Shown piece after piece: positions 24,405 through 32,952 of a DNA stretch of 46,428 bases (the first letter of the stretch is position 1; every line of letters starts with the position of its first letter). This DNA is from a bacterium (lineage in GTDB: Bacteria; 4484-113; JAFGCY01). The DNA is taken from positions 1 to 46,428 of the forward strand of contig JAGRNT010000026.1 of NCBI GenBank assembly GCA_020440605.1. Reading direction: 5' to 3'. The notes beneath the pieces are model-generated. The model searched no databases. It saw nothing but the letters and a program-made list of their open reading frames with translations, and had not been told where the DNA came from. The position numbers and the translations under genes are program-made.

Positions 24405-25520
24405 TCAGAGGTTGCCCCTTCTTTCCTGCTCCTGCTCGATGGCCTCGAACAGGGCCTTGAAATTTCCCTTGCCAAAACCGCGGCTGCCGCGGCGCTGGAT
24501 GATCTCGAAGAACAGCGTCGGACGGTCCTCCACCGGCTTCGTGAACAGCTGCAGCAGGTAGCCCTCATCATCGCGGTCGATCAGTACGCGCAGCTCCTTC
24601 AGCACGTCCATCGGCTCCCTGATCTCGCCGACCCGCTCCTTGATGCCGTCATAGTAGTTGAGCGGCACGTTCAGGAACTCCACGCCGTTCTCGTAGAGTT
24701 TTGACAACGTCTCGATGATGTCGTCCGTGAGCAGGGCCACGTGCTGGGCACCGGCCCCTTCGTAGAAGTCGATGTATTCCTCGATCTGGCTCTTCTTCTT
24801 GCCCTCCGCGGGCTCATTGATAGGGAACTTGATGGCGTAGGTATTGTTGCTCATCACGATGGACATCAGCGCACTGTACTCGGTGGAGATGTCCTCGTCG
24901 TCAAAGGTGATGTAGCGGTGGAAGCCGAAAACGTTCTCATAGAATGCAGCCCATTCGTTCATGCGGCCCAGCTCCACGTTGCCGACGATGTGGTCGATGC
25001 GCAGGATACCTGCGTCCCGGCCCGGAGCTTCATTCACGGTGAAGCCCGGCAAGAAGGGACCGCTGTAGTCCTTGTGCTGGATCAGGCTGTGCACGGTATC
25101 GCCATAGGTGCCGACCACGGCCCAGCGCACGGTTCCGTTTTCATCCGTCACATCATGCGGCTCAACGATGCTCTTTGCACCCTGGCTCACGGCATAGGCA
25201 TAGGCCTTGTCGCAGTCCTCAACCTCGAAGGCGATATCCTGCACGCCGTCGCCATGCTTGTTCAGGTGATGATTGATACGGTTGGCGGAATTGAGCGGCG
25301 TCGTCAGCAGGAACACCGCATTACCCTGCTTCAGGGCATAGGAAGTGGTTTCGCGGTTCTTCGTCTCCAGACCACTGTAGGCAAAGCGGCTGAAGCCGAA
25401 GGCATTGCGGTAGTAGTAGTCAGCCTGTTTGGCGTTGCCGACCCAGAATTCCACGTGATGGACCTGCTTGAGGCCACAGGGATTCTCGGTGCGGACCCTG
25501 TTCTCGCTAGTCACACTCAT
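24405..25520 (-). CDS. hppD: 4-hydroxyphenylpyruvate dioxygenase
   Basis: The Fe(II) enzyme converts 4-hydroxyphenylpyruvate and O2 to homogentisate and CO2. The 371-residue protein has two VOC-type halves. Iron ligands are seen in [13 protein letters not shown] (His), [12 protein letters not shown] (His) and [19 protein letters not shown] (Glu), and the last is the family signature. Length and residues are typical. GGGAGG lies seven bases before the ATG. A strong hairpin at 25562-25602 separates it from the upstream diiron gene, so it heads its own unit with the FAH gene and the cytosolic YGCRxC gene. Confidence 0.96.
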   Translation of the reverse strand: MSVTSENRVRTENPCGLKQVHHVEFWVGNAKQADYYYRNAFGFSRFAYSGLETKNRETTSYALKQGNAVFLLTTPLNSANRINHHLNKHGDGVQDIAFEVEDCDKAYAYAVSQGAKSIVEPHDVTDENGTVRWAVVGTYGDTVHSLIQHKDYSGPFLPGFTVNEAPGRDAGILRIDHIVGNVELGRMNEWAAFYENVFGFHRYITFDDEDISTEYSALMSIVMSNNTYAIKFPINEPAEGKKKSQIEEYIDFYEGAGAQHVALLTDDIIETLSKLYENGVEFLNVPLNYYDGIKERVGEIREPMDVLKELRVLIDRDDEGYLLQLFTKPVEDRPTLFFEIIQRRGSRGFGKGNFKALFEAIEQEQERRGNL

Positions 25521-25561
25521 GATTTGCCTCCCGTGAGCGTAGGTACCGTGCGGTTGTCATG

Positions 25562-25602
25562 CAAAAGGTCACCCGCCCGGCGATCTGCCCGGCGGATGAC
25601 CT
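25562..25602 (-). terminator. Intrinsic terminator between the diiron gene and hppD
   Basis: Stem arms GGTCACCCGCC (25567-25577) and GGCGGATGACC (25591-25601) pair over 11 positions with one G-T pair. Transcribed on the minus strand the hairpin is followed by TTTT (25566-25563). It lies 23 bases after the stop of the upstream minus-strand gene. Confidence 0.8.
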
Positions 25603-25624
25603 TAATTCTAGTACGCGAAAATGA

Positions 25625-26470
25625 TCAGGCCTGGGCGCTGGCGGCAATCTCGTTGCGCTGCTTCATCAGGCCGTCCCAGAACACCTGGGTACCGTCCAGC
25701 ATTTCCATGCCGGCGCGGATGAACTCCTCCTGGTTGAACTCAGGCTCCTCGAACATCTCCTGCAGCTCGTCCCAGACGTGCTCCTTGTGCTGCTCCTCGA
25801 TCTTGTCGTGCCAGGTGAAGAAGGCCAGCGGGATCTCGGGGCACTTGTTCGCCTTGAAATTCTCCAGACCGGCGATCAGGTCCTTCCAGAAGCCGGCGGC
25901 GGCCCAGTTCTCGATGGCGAAGCTGGAACCCTGGGCGGCGTTGTAGTCGTCCGCGCCGAACAGGCGGAACAGCTCATCGCAGAAGTGCAGGGTCTCGGTG
26001 GTGCCGTGCTTGCGCTTGCCCATGTCATCGAAGGTCAGGCCGACGGGAGCACCGAACTTCAGCAGCCACTCGAAGTGCGCGGCCTGGAAGCGGAAGGTAC
26101 CGCCCTGGACACTGCCCTCGGTGCTGACCACGGCCGGGTCACCGTCACGGTCCTTGTCGGCATCGCTCATCTCCGCACTGGGAGCGGCAGCCTTCTTGTT
26201 GTTGTAGATCACGCCCAGCTCGTTCATGAGGATTTCCTTCGTCTCACGGGCGCTCTCGAGGTTGCCGGCGTTGATCACGCGGTTGAGGCAGGCCAGCAGG
26301 AACAGGTTGCTGAACACACTGAACTGCACGGCGAAAGCCGCCACTTCCTCCTTGGTCAGGTCGGCGTCACGGAACCACTGGCAGTACTTGTTGTCAACGA
26401 CAACGGGGTGCTGCATGAAGGTGTTCTCGATCTTCTCCTTGAACTGGTCAAAGGTCAGTTTCTCGGCCAT
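25625..26470 (-). CDS. Heme-oxygenase-like diiron oxidase (HDO) family protein, substrate unknown
   Basis: The product has 281 residues from the ATG at 26470 (GGGAGA upstream). It is all-helical, and shows the pattern of the iron-containing redox enzyme family that includes CADD, UndA and BesC: a Glu in ILMNELGVIYN, His in QAAHFEWLL, Glu in SSFAIENWAAAGFW, and ExxHxxH-type ligands in WHDKIEEQHKEHV. The family activates O2 at a diiron site, often to oxidise amino or fatty acids. Chlamydial CADD makes p-aminobenzoate from a tyrosine side chain, notable here because the gene sits directly before hppD. The reaction is not inferable from sequence alone. It has its own promoter, with a palindrome, and its own terminator. 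Confidence 0.78.
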   Translation of the reverse strand: MAEKLTFDQFKEKIENTFMQHPVVVDNKYCQWFRDADLTKEEVAAFAVQFSVFSNLFLLACLNRVINAGNLESARETKEILMNELGVIYNNKKAAAPSAEMSDADKDRDGDPAVVSTEGSVQGGTFRFQAAHFEWLLKFGAPVGLTFDDMGKRKHGTTETLHFCDELFRLFGADDYNAAQGSSFAIENWAAAGFWKDLIAGLENFKANKCPEIPLAFFTWHDKIEEQHKEHVWDELQEMFEEPEFNQEEFIRAGMEMLDGTQVFWDGLMKQRNEIAASAQA

Positions 26471-26528
26471 CTGGATCTCTCCCTGGATTGTGATGATGCT
26501 TGGCGGGACGCGCACGGGGCGGTCCCGG

Positions 26529-26548
26529 CTAGGTATGCACCTAGTATA
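26529..26548 (-). promoter_or_regulatory. Promoter and palindromic operator of the diiron oxidase gene
   Basis: TATACT (26548-26543 on the minus strand) is a good -10. Directly behind it lies a perfect inverted repeat, CTAGGT-ATGC-ACCTAG (26529-26544), overlapping the -10 and the predicted transcription start. This position suits a repressor. The motif is not seen elsewhere in the window. Confidence 0.6.
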
Positions 26549-26693
26549 TAACAAATGTATCCCGGCACCGGCCGAGATCATCTCTCATCTGCGACTTTTC
26601 ACGCGGAATCTTTCTTATTAAGATTAAGCGGAATGGGACTGCGGTCAAGGACTCTCAGTGTGAAACATGGCCAGCGTTGCCAAATGGGATGCT

Positions 26694-27179
26694 TCAGCCC
26701 ACCTGCTCGGCCTTCAGCTCACCGATCGCCATCACGATGAAGTCGGTCATCACCGGCTCTCCCCCGGCCTCGCGCACGCTGGTGGCGATCTGCGCGCGGT
26801 GGTACTGGCCATGCAGCATGCTGTGGGTGATGATGTCACCGAGGCGCACGGAGATGTTCATCCCCCTGGGATTCACGTAGCTGATCACGCGCGACAGGTC
26901 GTCCTCCGACAGGCTGTCCAGATAGGCGGGGACAGCCACGTTCATCTCAGCGAGCAGATCATCAACCTGCTGCCATGAGAGATCCGGCCAGGAATCCAGC
27001 TTGCCGTCCTGAGTATCGTGGATGCGTCCCAGCCACATCTTCTTGGAGGTGAGGATATGCGCCATCAGCTTGCGGCAGCGCTCACTCTCCTCGGGCAGCG
27101 CGCGGGACATTTCAATGGCGCGATGGTTGGCCCACATGTCGTGGTGCAGCAGTCGTTTGAGCATCGGCAGCATGGACAT
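26694..27179 (-). CDS. DinB/YfiT-fold metal-dependent protein, candidate isomerase of the tyrosine pathway
   Basis: The product has 161 residues from the ATG at 27179, chosen because TATAAT ends seven bases before it; an ATG nine codons upstream would overlap the previous gene. The four-helix DinB fold is indicated by LMAHILTSKKMWLGRI and THSMLHGQYHRAQIAT, with the metal triad His41, His123 and His127 intact. This superfamily (DUF664, YfiT, BstA and the mycothiol-dependent maleylpyruvate isomerase) contains thiol-dependent transferases and isomerases. It is not related to DNA polymerase DinB. Placement between the OYE and diiron genes in the tyrosine locus makes a maleylacetoacetate isomerase role possible; this is inference. 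Confidence 0.85.
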   Translation of the reverse strand: MSMLPMLKRLLHHDMWANHRAIEMSRALPEESERCRKLMAHILTSKKMWLGRIHDTQDGKLDSWPDLSWQQVDDLLAEMNVAVPAYLDSLSEDDLSRVISYVNPRGMNISVRLGDIITHSMLHGQYHRAQIATSVREAGGEPVMTDFIVMAIGELKAEQVG

Positions 27180-27186
27180 GGAAGGG

Positions 27187-27192
27187 ATTATA
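27187..27192 (-). promoter_or_regulatory. -10 element (TATAAT) before the DinB-fold gene
   Basis: On the minus strand TATAAT (27192-27187) is followed by seven bases (cccttcc) and the ATG at 27179. It decides the start and suggests a leaderless transcript of its own, besides any read-through from the preceding gene. Confidence 0.6.
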
Positions 27193-27205
27193 TCGGAGTG
27201 ATCCA

Positions 27206-28276
27206 TCAACCGCCGACGGCCCAGCCATACTGCTGCGGCCAGGGGGCGGATGCTTCCAGCTCACGGGCAGCCTTGATCGCCCAGTGCGGTTCACGCAGCA
27301 GCTCGCGGGCCAGCAGCACCATGTCCGCCTGGCCGGAGGACACGATCTGCTCCGCCTGCCGTGCTTCGGTGATCATCCCGACCGCCATTGTGGGGATCCC
27401 GGCCTCACGGCGTACGCGCTCAGCGATGTGCACCTGGTAGCCGGGGCCAACCGGGATGTCCGCCTGCGGGATGTTGCCACCGCTGGAGCAGTCAATGATG
27501 TCAACACCGAGCTGCTTCAGTTCACGGGCATAGGCCACACTGTCGTCAATGCTCCAGCCCTCGGGATGCCAGTCCGTGCCGCTGATGCGCACCGAGAGCG
27601 GCAGCTCAGCCGGCCAGACTGCACGTACCGCTTCGACAACTTCCAGCGGAAAGCGCATGCGCTTCTCCAGGCTGCCGCCGTATTCGTCAGTGCGCAGGTT
27701 GGAGAGCGGCGAAAGGAAGCTGTGCAGCAGATAGCCGTGAGCATTGTGTACTTCCAGCAGCCTGAATCCCGCCTGCTGTGAACGCCGCGCTGCATCCACC
27801 CACTTCTGCTTCAGTGTTGCCAGTTCCGCCACGGTCAGCTCATGCGGAATACGCCAGCCGGCATCAAACGGGACGGCACTGGGGGCCACGGCCTGCCAGG
27901 CTTCCGCATCGTCCACGATACCCCTGCCATCCGCAGGCCGCTTGGTGCCAGCCTTGCGACCGGCATGCGCGATCTGGATCGAAGGCACCGCGCCCTGGGA
28001 TTCAATGAAGGCAGCGATCGGAGCCCAGGCACTGGCCTGCCCGTCACTCCAGATCCCGGCATCCTGTGGACTGATCCGGCCCTCGGGCTCAACTGCGGAT
28101 GCTTCGGCGATGATCAGCGCGGTTCCTCCGGATGCACGCGAGCCCAGATGCGACATATGCCAGGCATTGGGCACGCCGTCCTTGGCATCGCAGGAATACA
28201 TGCACATCGGGCTCATGCCGATGCGGTTGCGCAGCGTGACAGAGCGCAGCTCGAGGGGTTCAAACAGTCTGGGCAT
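27206..28276 (-). CDS. NADH:flavin oxidoreductase, old yellow enzyme of the YqjM (thermophilic-like) class
   Basis: The FMN TIM-barrel ene-reductase has 356 residues. It begins LFEPLELRSVTLRNRIGMSPMCMYS, with the class-typical Cys that tunes flavin potential. It continues with IQIAHAGRKAGT, LEVHNAHGYLLHSFLSPLSN (His and His/Asn substrate ligands) and RTDEYGGSLEKRMRF. FMN-phosphate segments GNIPQADIPVGPGYQ and VGMITEARQAEQIVSSGQADMVLLARELLREP close the barrel. These enzymes reduce activated C=C bonds with NAD(P)H; the substrate is not known, but unsaturated acids or quinones related to aromatic breakdown fit the context. TATATA six bases before the ATG indicates a leaderless start. Confidence 0.92.
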   Translation of the reverse strand: MPRLFEPLELRSVTLRNRIGMSPMCMYSCDAKDGVPNAWHMSHLGSRASGGTALIIAEASAVEPEGRISPQDAGIWSDGQASAWAPIAAFIESQGAVPSIQIAHAGRKAGTKRPADGRGIVDDAEAWQAVAPSAVPFDAGWRIPHELTVAELATLKQKWVDAARRSQQAGFRLLEVHNAHGYLLHSFLSPLSNLRTDEYGGSLEKRMRFPLEVVEAVRAVWPAELPLSVRISGTDWHPEGWSIDDSVAYARELKQLGVDIIDCSSGGNIPQADIPVGPGYQVHIAERVRREAGIPTMAVGMITEARQAEQIVSSGQADMVLLARELLREPHWAIKAARELEASAPWPQQYGWAVGG

Positions 28277-28282
28277 GAAGCC

Positions 28283-28288
28283 TATATA
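28283..28288 (-). promoter_or_regulatory. -10-like element (TATATA) before the OYE gene
   Basis: On the minus strand TATATA is followed by six bases (ggcttc) and the ATG at 28276, the same geometry as the other leaderless genes. The 21-base gap to the preceding stop means it may act beside read-through. Confidence 0.5.
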
Positions 28289-28297
28289 TCACCCTGC

Positions 28298-29089
28298 TCA
28301 GTACATCCTTTCATCAGGAGCGGTGTTGAAGTAGATCACATAACCATCGGGGTCCTTCAGCTCCGTGCCCCAGCTGCCGTCGCTTTCCAGCTTCGCGTCG
28401 TAATCCAGCTCCAGCCCGGCTGCCTTGAGCCTTGCGGCAATGGCTTCAATGTCCCCGCCGCGGAAGTTCATGATCTGCTTCGGCCAGCTGCCCTGGTGGT
28501 CCGTTGACATGAGCGCGAGCTTGCACCAGCCATCGGAGAGCACGACGAAGCCGTACTGCTGCATGTCCAGTGTGGCGGGCAGACCGAGCTGCTTGTACCA
28601 GGCCACGCAGTCAGCCAGATTGGCAACGAAGATGCAGACGGAGAGCCTGCCGATCAGCGGCTGGCCCTCCGCCAGGCTGCCATCGGACTCGCCGACGGCC
28701 AGCCTGTTGCCGGCCAGGAAACGCTCCAGCTCATCCGGCGCGGTATCCATGAACAGGCGGTTGCCGGCGGGATCCTCCAGCATGAAGCTGCCACTGCCCT
28801 GGCCGTTGGTCTTCGGCTCGGTATGGAAAGCGATGCCGAGTTCGCGGACTTTAGCCGCCAGCTCATCAATGTTGGCACCGCGGAAGTTGAGCGTGGTCTC
28901 GCCCTCAACTCCATGCCCGCAGTAGAGTGCGAGCTCCGTGCCTGCATTTTGCATGATGGCCCAGCCCTGGGAGCGCTCGCCATCGACCTGCAGGAAGCCG
29001 AGCTTCTCGTAGAAATCGCAGGAGCGCTCAATGTCAGCGACATTGAGGCAGTAATGCAGCCAGCCGAGTGGTTTCAGATCATTTCCCAT
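28298..29089 (-). CDS. Two-domain VOC (glyoxalase-fold) protein
   Basis: The product has 263 residues from the ATG at 29089, with GGGAG six bases upstream (an in-frame TTG just above is less likely). Two VOC units follow each other: GWLHYCLNVADIERSCDFYEKLGF (from about residue 9) and LSVCIFVANLADCVAWYKQLGLP (from about residue 138). Each ends in an Asp-Pro-x-Gly strand (MLEDPAGNRLFMD and ELKDPDGYVIYF). Each unit also carries an NFRGxxIDxLAA or NFRGGDIEAIAA segment, so the halves arose by duplication. Metal-dependent lyase, isomerase or dioxygenase chemistry is possible. Its place between acetoacetyl-CoA synthetase and OYE suggests a role in the aromatic route, but none is assigned. Confidence 0.82.
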   Translation of the reverse strand: MGNDLKPLGWLHYCLNVADIERSCDFYEKLGFLQVDGERSQGWAIMQNAGTELALYCGHGVEGETTLNFRGANIDELAAKVRELGIAFHTEPKTNGQGSGSFMLEDPAGNRLFMDTAPDELERFLAGNRLAVGESDGSLAEGQPLIGRLSVCIFVANLADCVAWYKQLGLPATLDMQQYGFVVLSDGWCKLALMSTDHQGSWPKQIMNFRGGDIEAIAARLKAAGLELDYDAKLESDGSWGTELKDPDGYVIYFNTAPDERMY

Positions 29090-29164
29090 TGTCAACTCCC
29101 GTTCGTGTGTTTAGTGCGGGCCCGTTCAGTTTCAAGTATCTGTCACTGTTTCAACAGCCGACTT

Positions 29165-31135
29165 TCAACTCTTCAGCTCTTCCAGATCCCTGTACAGCTC
29201 AAGTGCCTCCGGGTTGGCAAGTGCGTCGGCATTCTTCACCGGGCGGCCATGCACGATGTTGCGCACTGCAAGTTCGGTGATCTTGCCGGAGATCGTACGC
29301 GGGATGTCCGCCACCTCGATGATCTTCTTCGGGACATGATATGGACTGGCATTGGCACGGATGGTCTTGCAGATCCTGTCCTGCAGCTCGTCGCTGAGCT
29401 GCTGCCCAGGCTGCATGCGCACGAACAGCACGATGCGCACATCATTGTCCCAGTCCTGTCCGATCACGAGCGCTTCCATGATCTCCGGGAAGCCCTCCAC
29501 CTGGCGGTAGATCTCAGCGGTACCGATGCGCACCCCACCGGGGTTGAGCGTGGCATCGCTGCGGCCATGGATCACCATCCCGCCCGTCTCTGTAAGCTCC
29601 ACCCAGTCACCGTGGCGCCAGACATTGTCATATTCAGCGAAGTAGGCAACGTGGTACTTACTGCGGTCCGGGTCATTCCAGAAGCTGACCGGCATACTCG
29701 GGAATGGTGCGGTGCAGACCAGCTCGCCCTGCTCACCTGCAGGCAGGCTGTTGCCATCGGAGTCGAACACCTCCACCTTCATGCCCAGCCCGCGGGTCTG
29801 CAGCTCGCCACGGTAGACGGGCGCAACCGGATTGCCAAGTGCGAAGCAGGAGATGATGTCCGTCCCGCCCGAGATGCTGGCCAGGCAGAGCTCCTGCTTG
29901 ATATCACGGTAGACATAGTCAAAGCTCTCCGGAGCAAGCGGTGAGCCGGTTGACAGGATGGCCCGCAGAGCCGACAGGTCATGCTGCTCGCCGGGCTTGT
30001 AGCCTTCCTTTTCAAGCAGTGCGATGTACTTGGCACTGGTGCCGAACACATTTATCCGCTCCTGCTCAGCCATCCGCCACAGGTGAGCGGCATCCGGGGC
30101 GAAGGGGTTGCCATCGAACAGCACGACGGTCGCGCCGACAGCCAGCGCCGAAACGAGCCAGTTCCACATCATCCAGCCGCAGGTCGTGAAGTAGAACACG
30201 CGGTCGCCGGCTTTCACGTCCGTGTGCAGCATGTGTTCCTTCAGGTGCTGGATCAGCGTCCCGCCAGCGCCGTGCACCATGCACTTCGGCAGCCCGGTAG
30301 TGCCGCTGCTGTACATGATGTAAAGCGGGTGGTCGAAGGGCAGCTGGGCGAAGCTCATCTCCCCTCCCCCACCGGCCTCTGCAACGAAGTCCGTATAGAG
30401 CAGCGTGCCGGGCATGCCGCTGATGTCCGGCCTCTCCTCCATGTAGGGCACGACCACGATGCGCTCCAGGTTCAGCTCGCTGGCGAAGTTCCGCACGCGC
30501 TGCAGACAGTCGAAACGCCGGCCCTTGAAGAGATAGGCATCTGCCGTGAACAGCACGCGCGGCTCGATCTGGCCGAAGCGGTCAATCACTCCCTTCTCGC
30601 CGAAATCAGGAGAGCAGGAACTCCAGATCGCGCCGAGTGAGGCCGTTGCCAGCATGCAGATGATCGTCTGCGGCATGTTCGGCATAAAGCCCGCCACGCG
30701 GTCGCCCTGCCTCACGCCCTGGCTGATCAGTGCGGCCTGCAGAATCGCGACCTCGCGGTACAGCTCAGTGAATGTCAGCGCCTGCCGCCGGCCTTCCTCA
30801 TTCCAGAAGACAATGGCCTCGCCATCGCCCCGATGCCGGAGCAGGTTCTCGGCGAAGTTCAGCCTGGCTCCCTCGAACCACAGCGGCCCGCCGGGCTGAG
30901 GAGGCCTGAGGTACTCGCCGCCGTGCAGGACCGTCTGCGGCTGGACACTGGCAACGATTCCACTGAAGTCCCAGAACTCCTTCCAGAACACGGCGGGATG
31001 CTCAATGGACCAGTCATACAGGTGTTTGTAGTCAACCATGTTCTCCACCCCGCTGCGCTGCAGACGCTCCATGAAGGCGGTCAGGTTGGCGGCGGCCACG
31101 CGCTGCGGATCCGGGGTGTACATCACTTCAGACAT
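29165..31135 (-). CDS. Acetoacetyl-CoA synthetase (acetoacetate-CoA ligase)
   Basis: The 656-residue ANL-superfamily ligase has the AMP-binding loop MYSSGTTGLPKCMVHG, the adenine segment ISGGTDIISCF, the hinge GRSDATLNPGGVRIGTAEIY and the adenylation lysine in PRTISGKITELAV. The N-terminal extension with HPAVFWKEFWDFSG and the GTSAKYIALLE segment fit acetoacetyl-CoA synthetase and not acetyl-CoA synthetase. It activates acetoacetate with ATP and CoA, the natural last step after fumarylacetoacetate cleavage, giving acetoacetyl-CoA for thiolysis. TAAAAT lies six bases before the ATG, and AGGAG overlaps the gap, so the start is well set either way. It is the first gene of the minus-strand tyrosine block. 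Confidence 0.93.
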   Translation of the reverse strand: MSEVMYTPDPQRVAAANLTAFMERLQRSGVENMVDYKHLYDWSIEHPAVFWKEFWDFSGIVASVQPQTVLHGGEYLRPPQPGGPLWFEGARLNFAENLLRHRGDGEAIVFWNEEGRRQALTFTELYREVAILQAALISQGVRQGDRVAGFMPNMPQTIICMLATASLGAIWSSCSPDFGEKGVIDRFGQIEPRVLFTADAYLFKGRRFDCLQRVRNFASELNLERIVVVPYMEERPDISGMPGTLLYTDFVAEAGGGGEMSFAQLPFDHPLYIMYSSGTTGLPKCMVHGAGGTLIQHLKEHMLHTDVKAGDRVFYFTTCGWMMWNWLVSALAVGATVVLFDGNPFAPDAAHLWRMAEQERINVFGTSAKYIALLEKEGYKPGEQHDLSALRAILSTGSPLAPESFDYVYRDIKQELCLASISGGTDIISCFALGNPVAPVYRGELQTRGLGMKVEVFDSDGNSLPAGEQGELVCTAPFPSMPVSFWNDPDRSKYHVAYFAEYDNVWRHGDWVELTETGGMVIHGRSDATLNPGGVRIGTAEIYRQVEGFPEIMEALVIGQDWDNDVRIVLFVRMQPGQQLSDELQDRICKTIRANASPYHVPKKIIEVADIPRTISGKITELAVRNIVHGRPVKNADALANPEALELYRDLEELKS

Positions 31136-31305
31136 GCTCCTATTTTAGCGAGGCCCCTGCTGCGGAAGCCTGCTACCGCTGCCGATATGTCCTGCGTTAG
31201 CAATCGGTGTACTACTGGTGAAGAGCAGATTACAATTGTGAAACGGTTATGAAAAGCTGCTAACCTGTAGTCAAAAGCCCCATATCCAGGCTACTGAGGT
31301 TACAG

Positions 31306-31674
31306 ATGTCCGCTATGAGAAATATGCTGCAGGTGAATGCCAGCCGACTCCCGGCCGGCGACAACTCCTGTTACATCCGCTACCGGCTGACCGAGGCGAT
31401 CGATGCCCACCTGCCCCTGCTGTTCCGTGATGCAGTGACGATGCTCACTCCGCTGGCGGAGAGCACCGGCTGCGATACGCACCTGATCGAGGCCAGCTGC
31501 CCCGGGCACTACACCGCGAGCAGCTTCCAGGGCAGCCGTGAGCTGGAGGTCTACTTCGAGTCCCAGCCGGGATTCCTGCAGGAACTGATCGATGATTTCG
31601 ATGCCCGCATCGAGGACTGCGGACTCGGCAGTGTCGTGCACCGCAAGCGCATGGAGCTGGTGCGCGCCGGCTGA
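31306..31674 (+). CDS. Hypothetical 122-residue cytosolic protein
   Basis: I do not recognise this protein. It has no signal peptide and no membrane helix. It is mixed alpha/beta with RYRLTEAIDAHLPLLFRDAVTML in the first half and FESQPGFLQELIDDFDARIEDCGL in the second. Three cysteines are spread along it. GAGGT six bases before the ATG supports the start. It lies between the divergently transcribed acetoacetyl-CoA synthetase gene and an aminotransferase gene that has its own -10 element 18 bases after this stop. Composition matches the host. The function is unknown. Confidence 0.65.
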   Translation: MSAMRNMLQVNASRLPAGDNSCYIRYRLTEAIDAHLPLLFRDAVTMLTPLAESTGCDTHLIEASCPGHYTASSFQGSRELEVYFESQPGFLQELIDDFDARIEDCGLGSVVHRKRMELVRAG

Positions 31675-31692
31675 TCATTCCCGGGAAGCGGT

Positions 31693-31698
31693 TAGAAT
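31693..31698 (+). promoter_or_regulatory. -10 element (TAGAAT) of the leaderless aminotransferase gene
   Basis: TAGAAT ends six bases before the ATG at 31705. The interval (gaggcc) is too close to the start codon to serve as a Shine-Dalgarno. It shows that the aminotransferase gene is separately transcribed although it lies 30 bases behind the previous gene. Confidence 0.65.
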
Positions 31699-31704
31699 GA
31701 GGCC

Positions 31705-32952
31705 ATGTCCCCAGCCCCGCAGCAATCCGGCCTCAGCCCGCAACTGAGCACACGCGCCAGCGTGATGCCGCGCAGCAGCATCCGCCGCCTGTTCACCTCG
31801 GCCTTCGCCCTGAAGAGCGAGGGGGTTAAGGTCTATGGCCTGCACATCGGCGATCCGGACTTCGACATGCCGGAGCGCATCGCCGAGGGCGTCAGTGATG
31901 CAATCGCAGCCGGGCATACCCACTACTCTCCGATGGCCGGCATCCCAGCCCTGCGGGAGGCGATTGTCAGGCACCGCCAGGCCAGGATGGGGATTGAGAT
32001 TCCCCTGAACCGCGTGATCGTCAGCCAGGGCGCGACCCAGGCGCTCAACAGCAGCCTGCAGCTCTGCGTTGACAGCGGCAATCGCGTGCTGTTCCCGATG
32101 ATCTACTTCCCGAACTACATCCAGCAGAGCACGCTTGCCGGAGTCGAGGTCGACCCCTACGAACTGGACGAGAACTTCCAGCCGCTGCTGGAGAAGCTTG
32201 AGCAGCAGGTCCGGCCGGAAACGCGGGCGATGCTGATCAACACGCCGAGCAACCCCACCGGTGTGCTCTTCCCGCCGCAGACGGTACGGGCCCTGTATGA
32301 ATTCGCCCGCCGCCACAATCTCTGGGTGATCTCCGACGAAGCCTACAGCGACTTCGTCTATCGCGGTGAGTACCTCTCGCCGCTGAGCATTGACTGGGAA
32401 TACCCTGAGGCGGAGCGGCGCGTGATCGCGGTCTACAGCTTCTCCAAGAGCTATGCCGCCACCGGCCTGCGCATGGGCTATATGATCGCCCCGAATGAGA
32501 GTGCGGCATTCCGTCTGGAACTGATGAATGAACCATTGACCGGTTCGCTGACAACTCCACTCCAGCACGCGATGGTGGCAGCACTGGCTGAGGATGACAC
32601 GGCCGTGCGTCGCGATGCACTGCTGGAGCGCTGGCAGCTGACAGGTGAACTGCTGGCGGACTGCGGACTGAAGTTTGCCTATCCGGACGGCGGACTGTTC
32701 TACTTCATTGACATTTCCCCGACCGGGATGGATGGTGACACCTTTGCCGACCGGCTGCTCGCCGAGGAACATGTGGCGGTGGTACCGGGCAGCGGCTTCG
32801 GACTGGTTGGCAGCAGGGACCAGGATGGCAATCTGAGCTTTGCCCCAAATGAACTGGCTGCACGCTGCGTCCGCGTCAGCTTCGCAGCACCCCGCACCGA
32901 CCTTGAGGAAGGCGTGAAACGGCTGGTGAGCTTCATCAGACGGAACTCCTGA
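31705..32952 (+). CDS. Class I/II PLP aminotransferase, candidate tyrosine aminotransferase
   Basis: The fold-type I aminotransferase has 415 residues. Motifs in order: YGLHIGDPDFDMP, HYSPMAGIPALREAIV, QGATQALNSSLQ, NTPSNPTGVLFPPQ, SDEAYSDFVY (Asp and Tyr to PLP), and YSFSKSYAATGLRMGY with the PLP lysine. RVSFAAPRTDLEEGV holds the carboxylate-binding Arg. These assign the aspartate/aromatic aminotransferase superfamily but not the substrate. Beside the HPPD pathway the simplest role is tyrosine to 4-hydroxyphenylpyruvate. The N-terminus LSTRASVMPRSSIRRLFTSA is similar to that of aspartate aminotransferases from other bacteria. It is transcribed away from the minus-strand tyrosine block. Confidence 0.88.
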   Translation: MSPAPQQSGLSPQLSTRASVMPRSSIRRLFTSAFALKSEGVKVYGLHIGDPDFDMPERIAEGVSDAIAAGHTHYSPMAGIPALREAIVRHRQARMGIEIPLNRVIVSQGATQALNSSLQLCVDSGNRVLFPMIYFPNYIQQSTLAGVEVDPYELDENFQPLLEKLEQQVRPETRAMLINTPSNPTGVLFPPQTVRALYEFARRHNLWVISDEAYSDFVYRGEYLSPLSIDWEYPEAERRVIAVYSFSKSYAATGLRMGYMIAPNESAAFRLELMNEPLTGSLTTPLQHAMVAALAEDDTAVRRDALLERWQLTGELLADCGLKFAYPDGGLFYFIDISPTGMDGDTFADRLLAEEHVAVVPGSGFGLVGSRDQDGNLSFAPNELAARCVRVSFAAPRTDLEEGVKRLVSFIRRNS

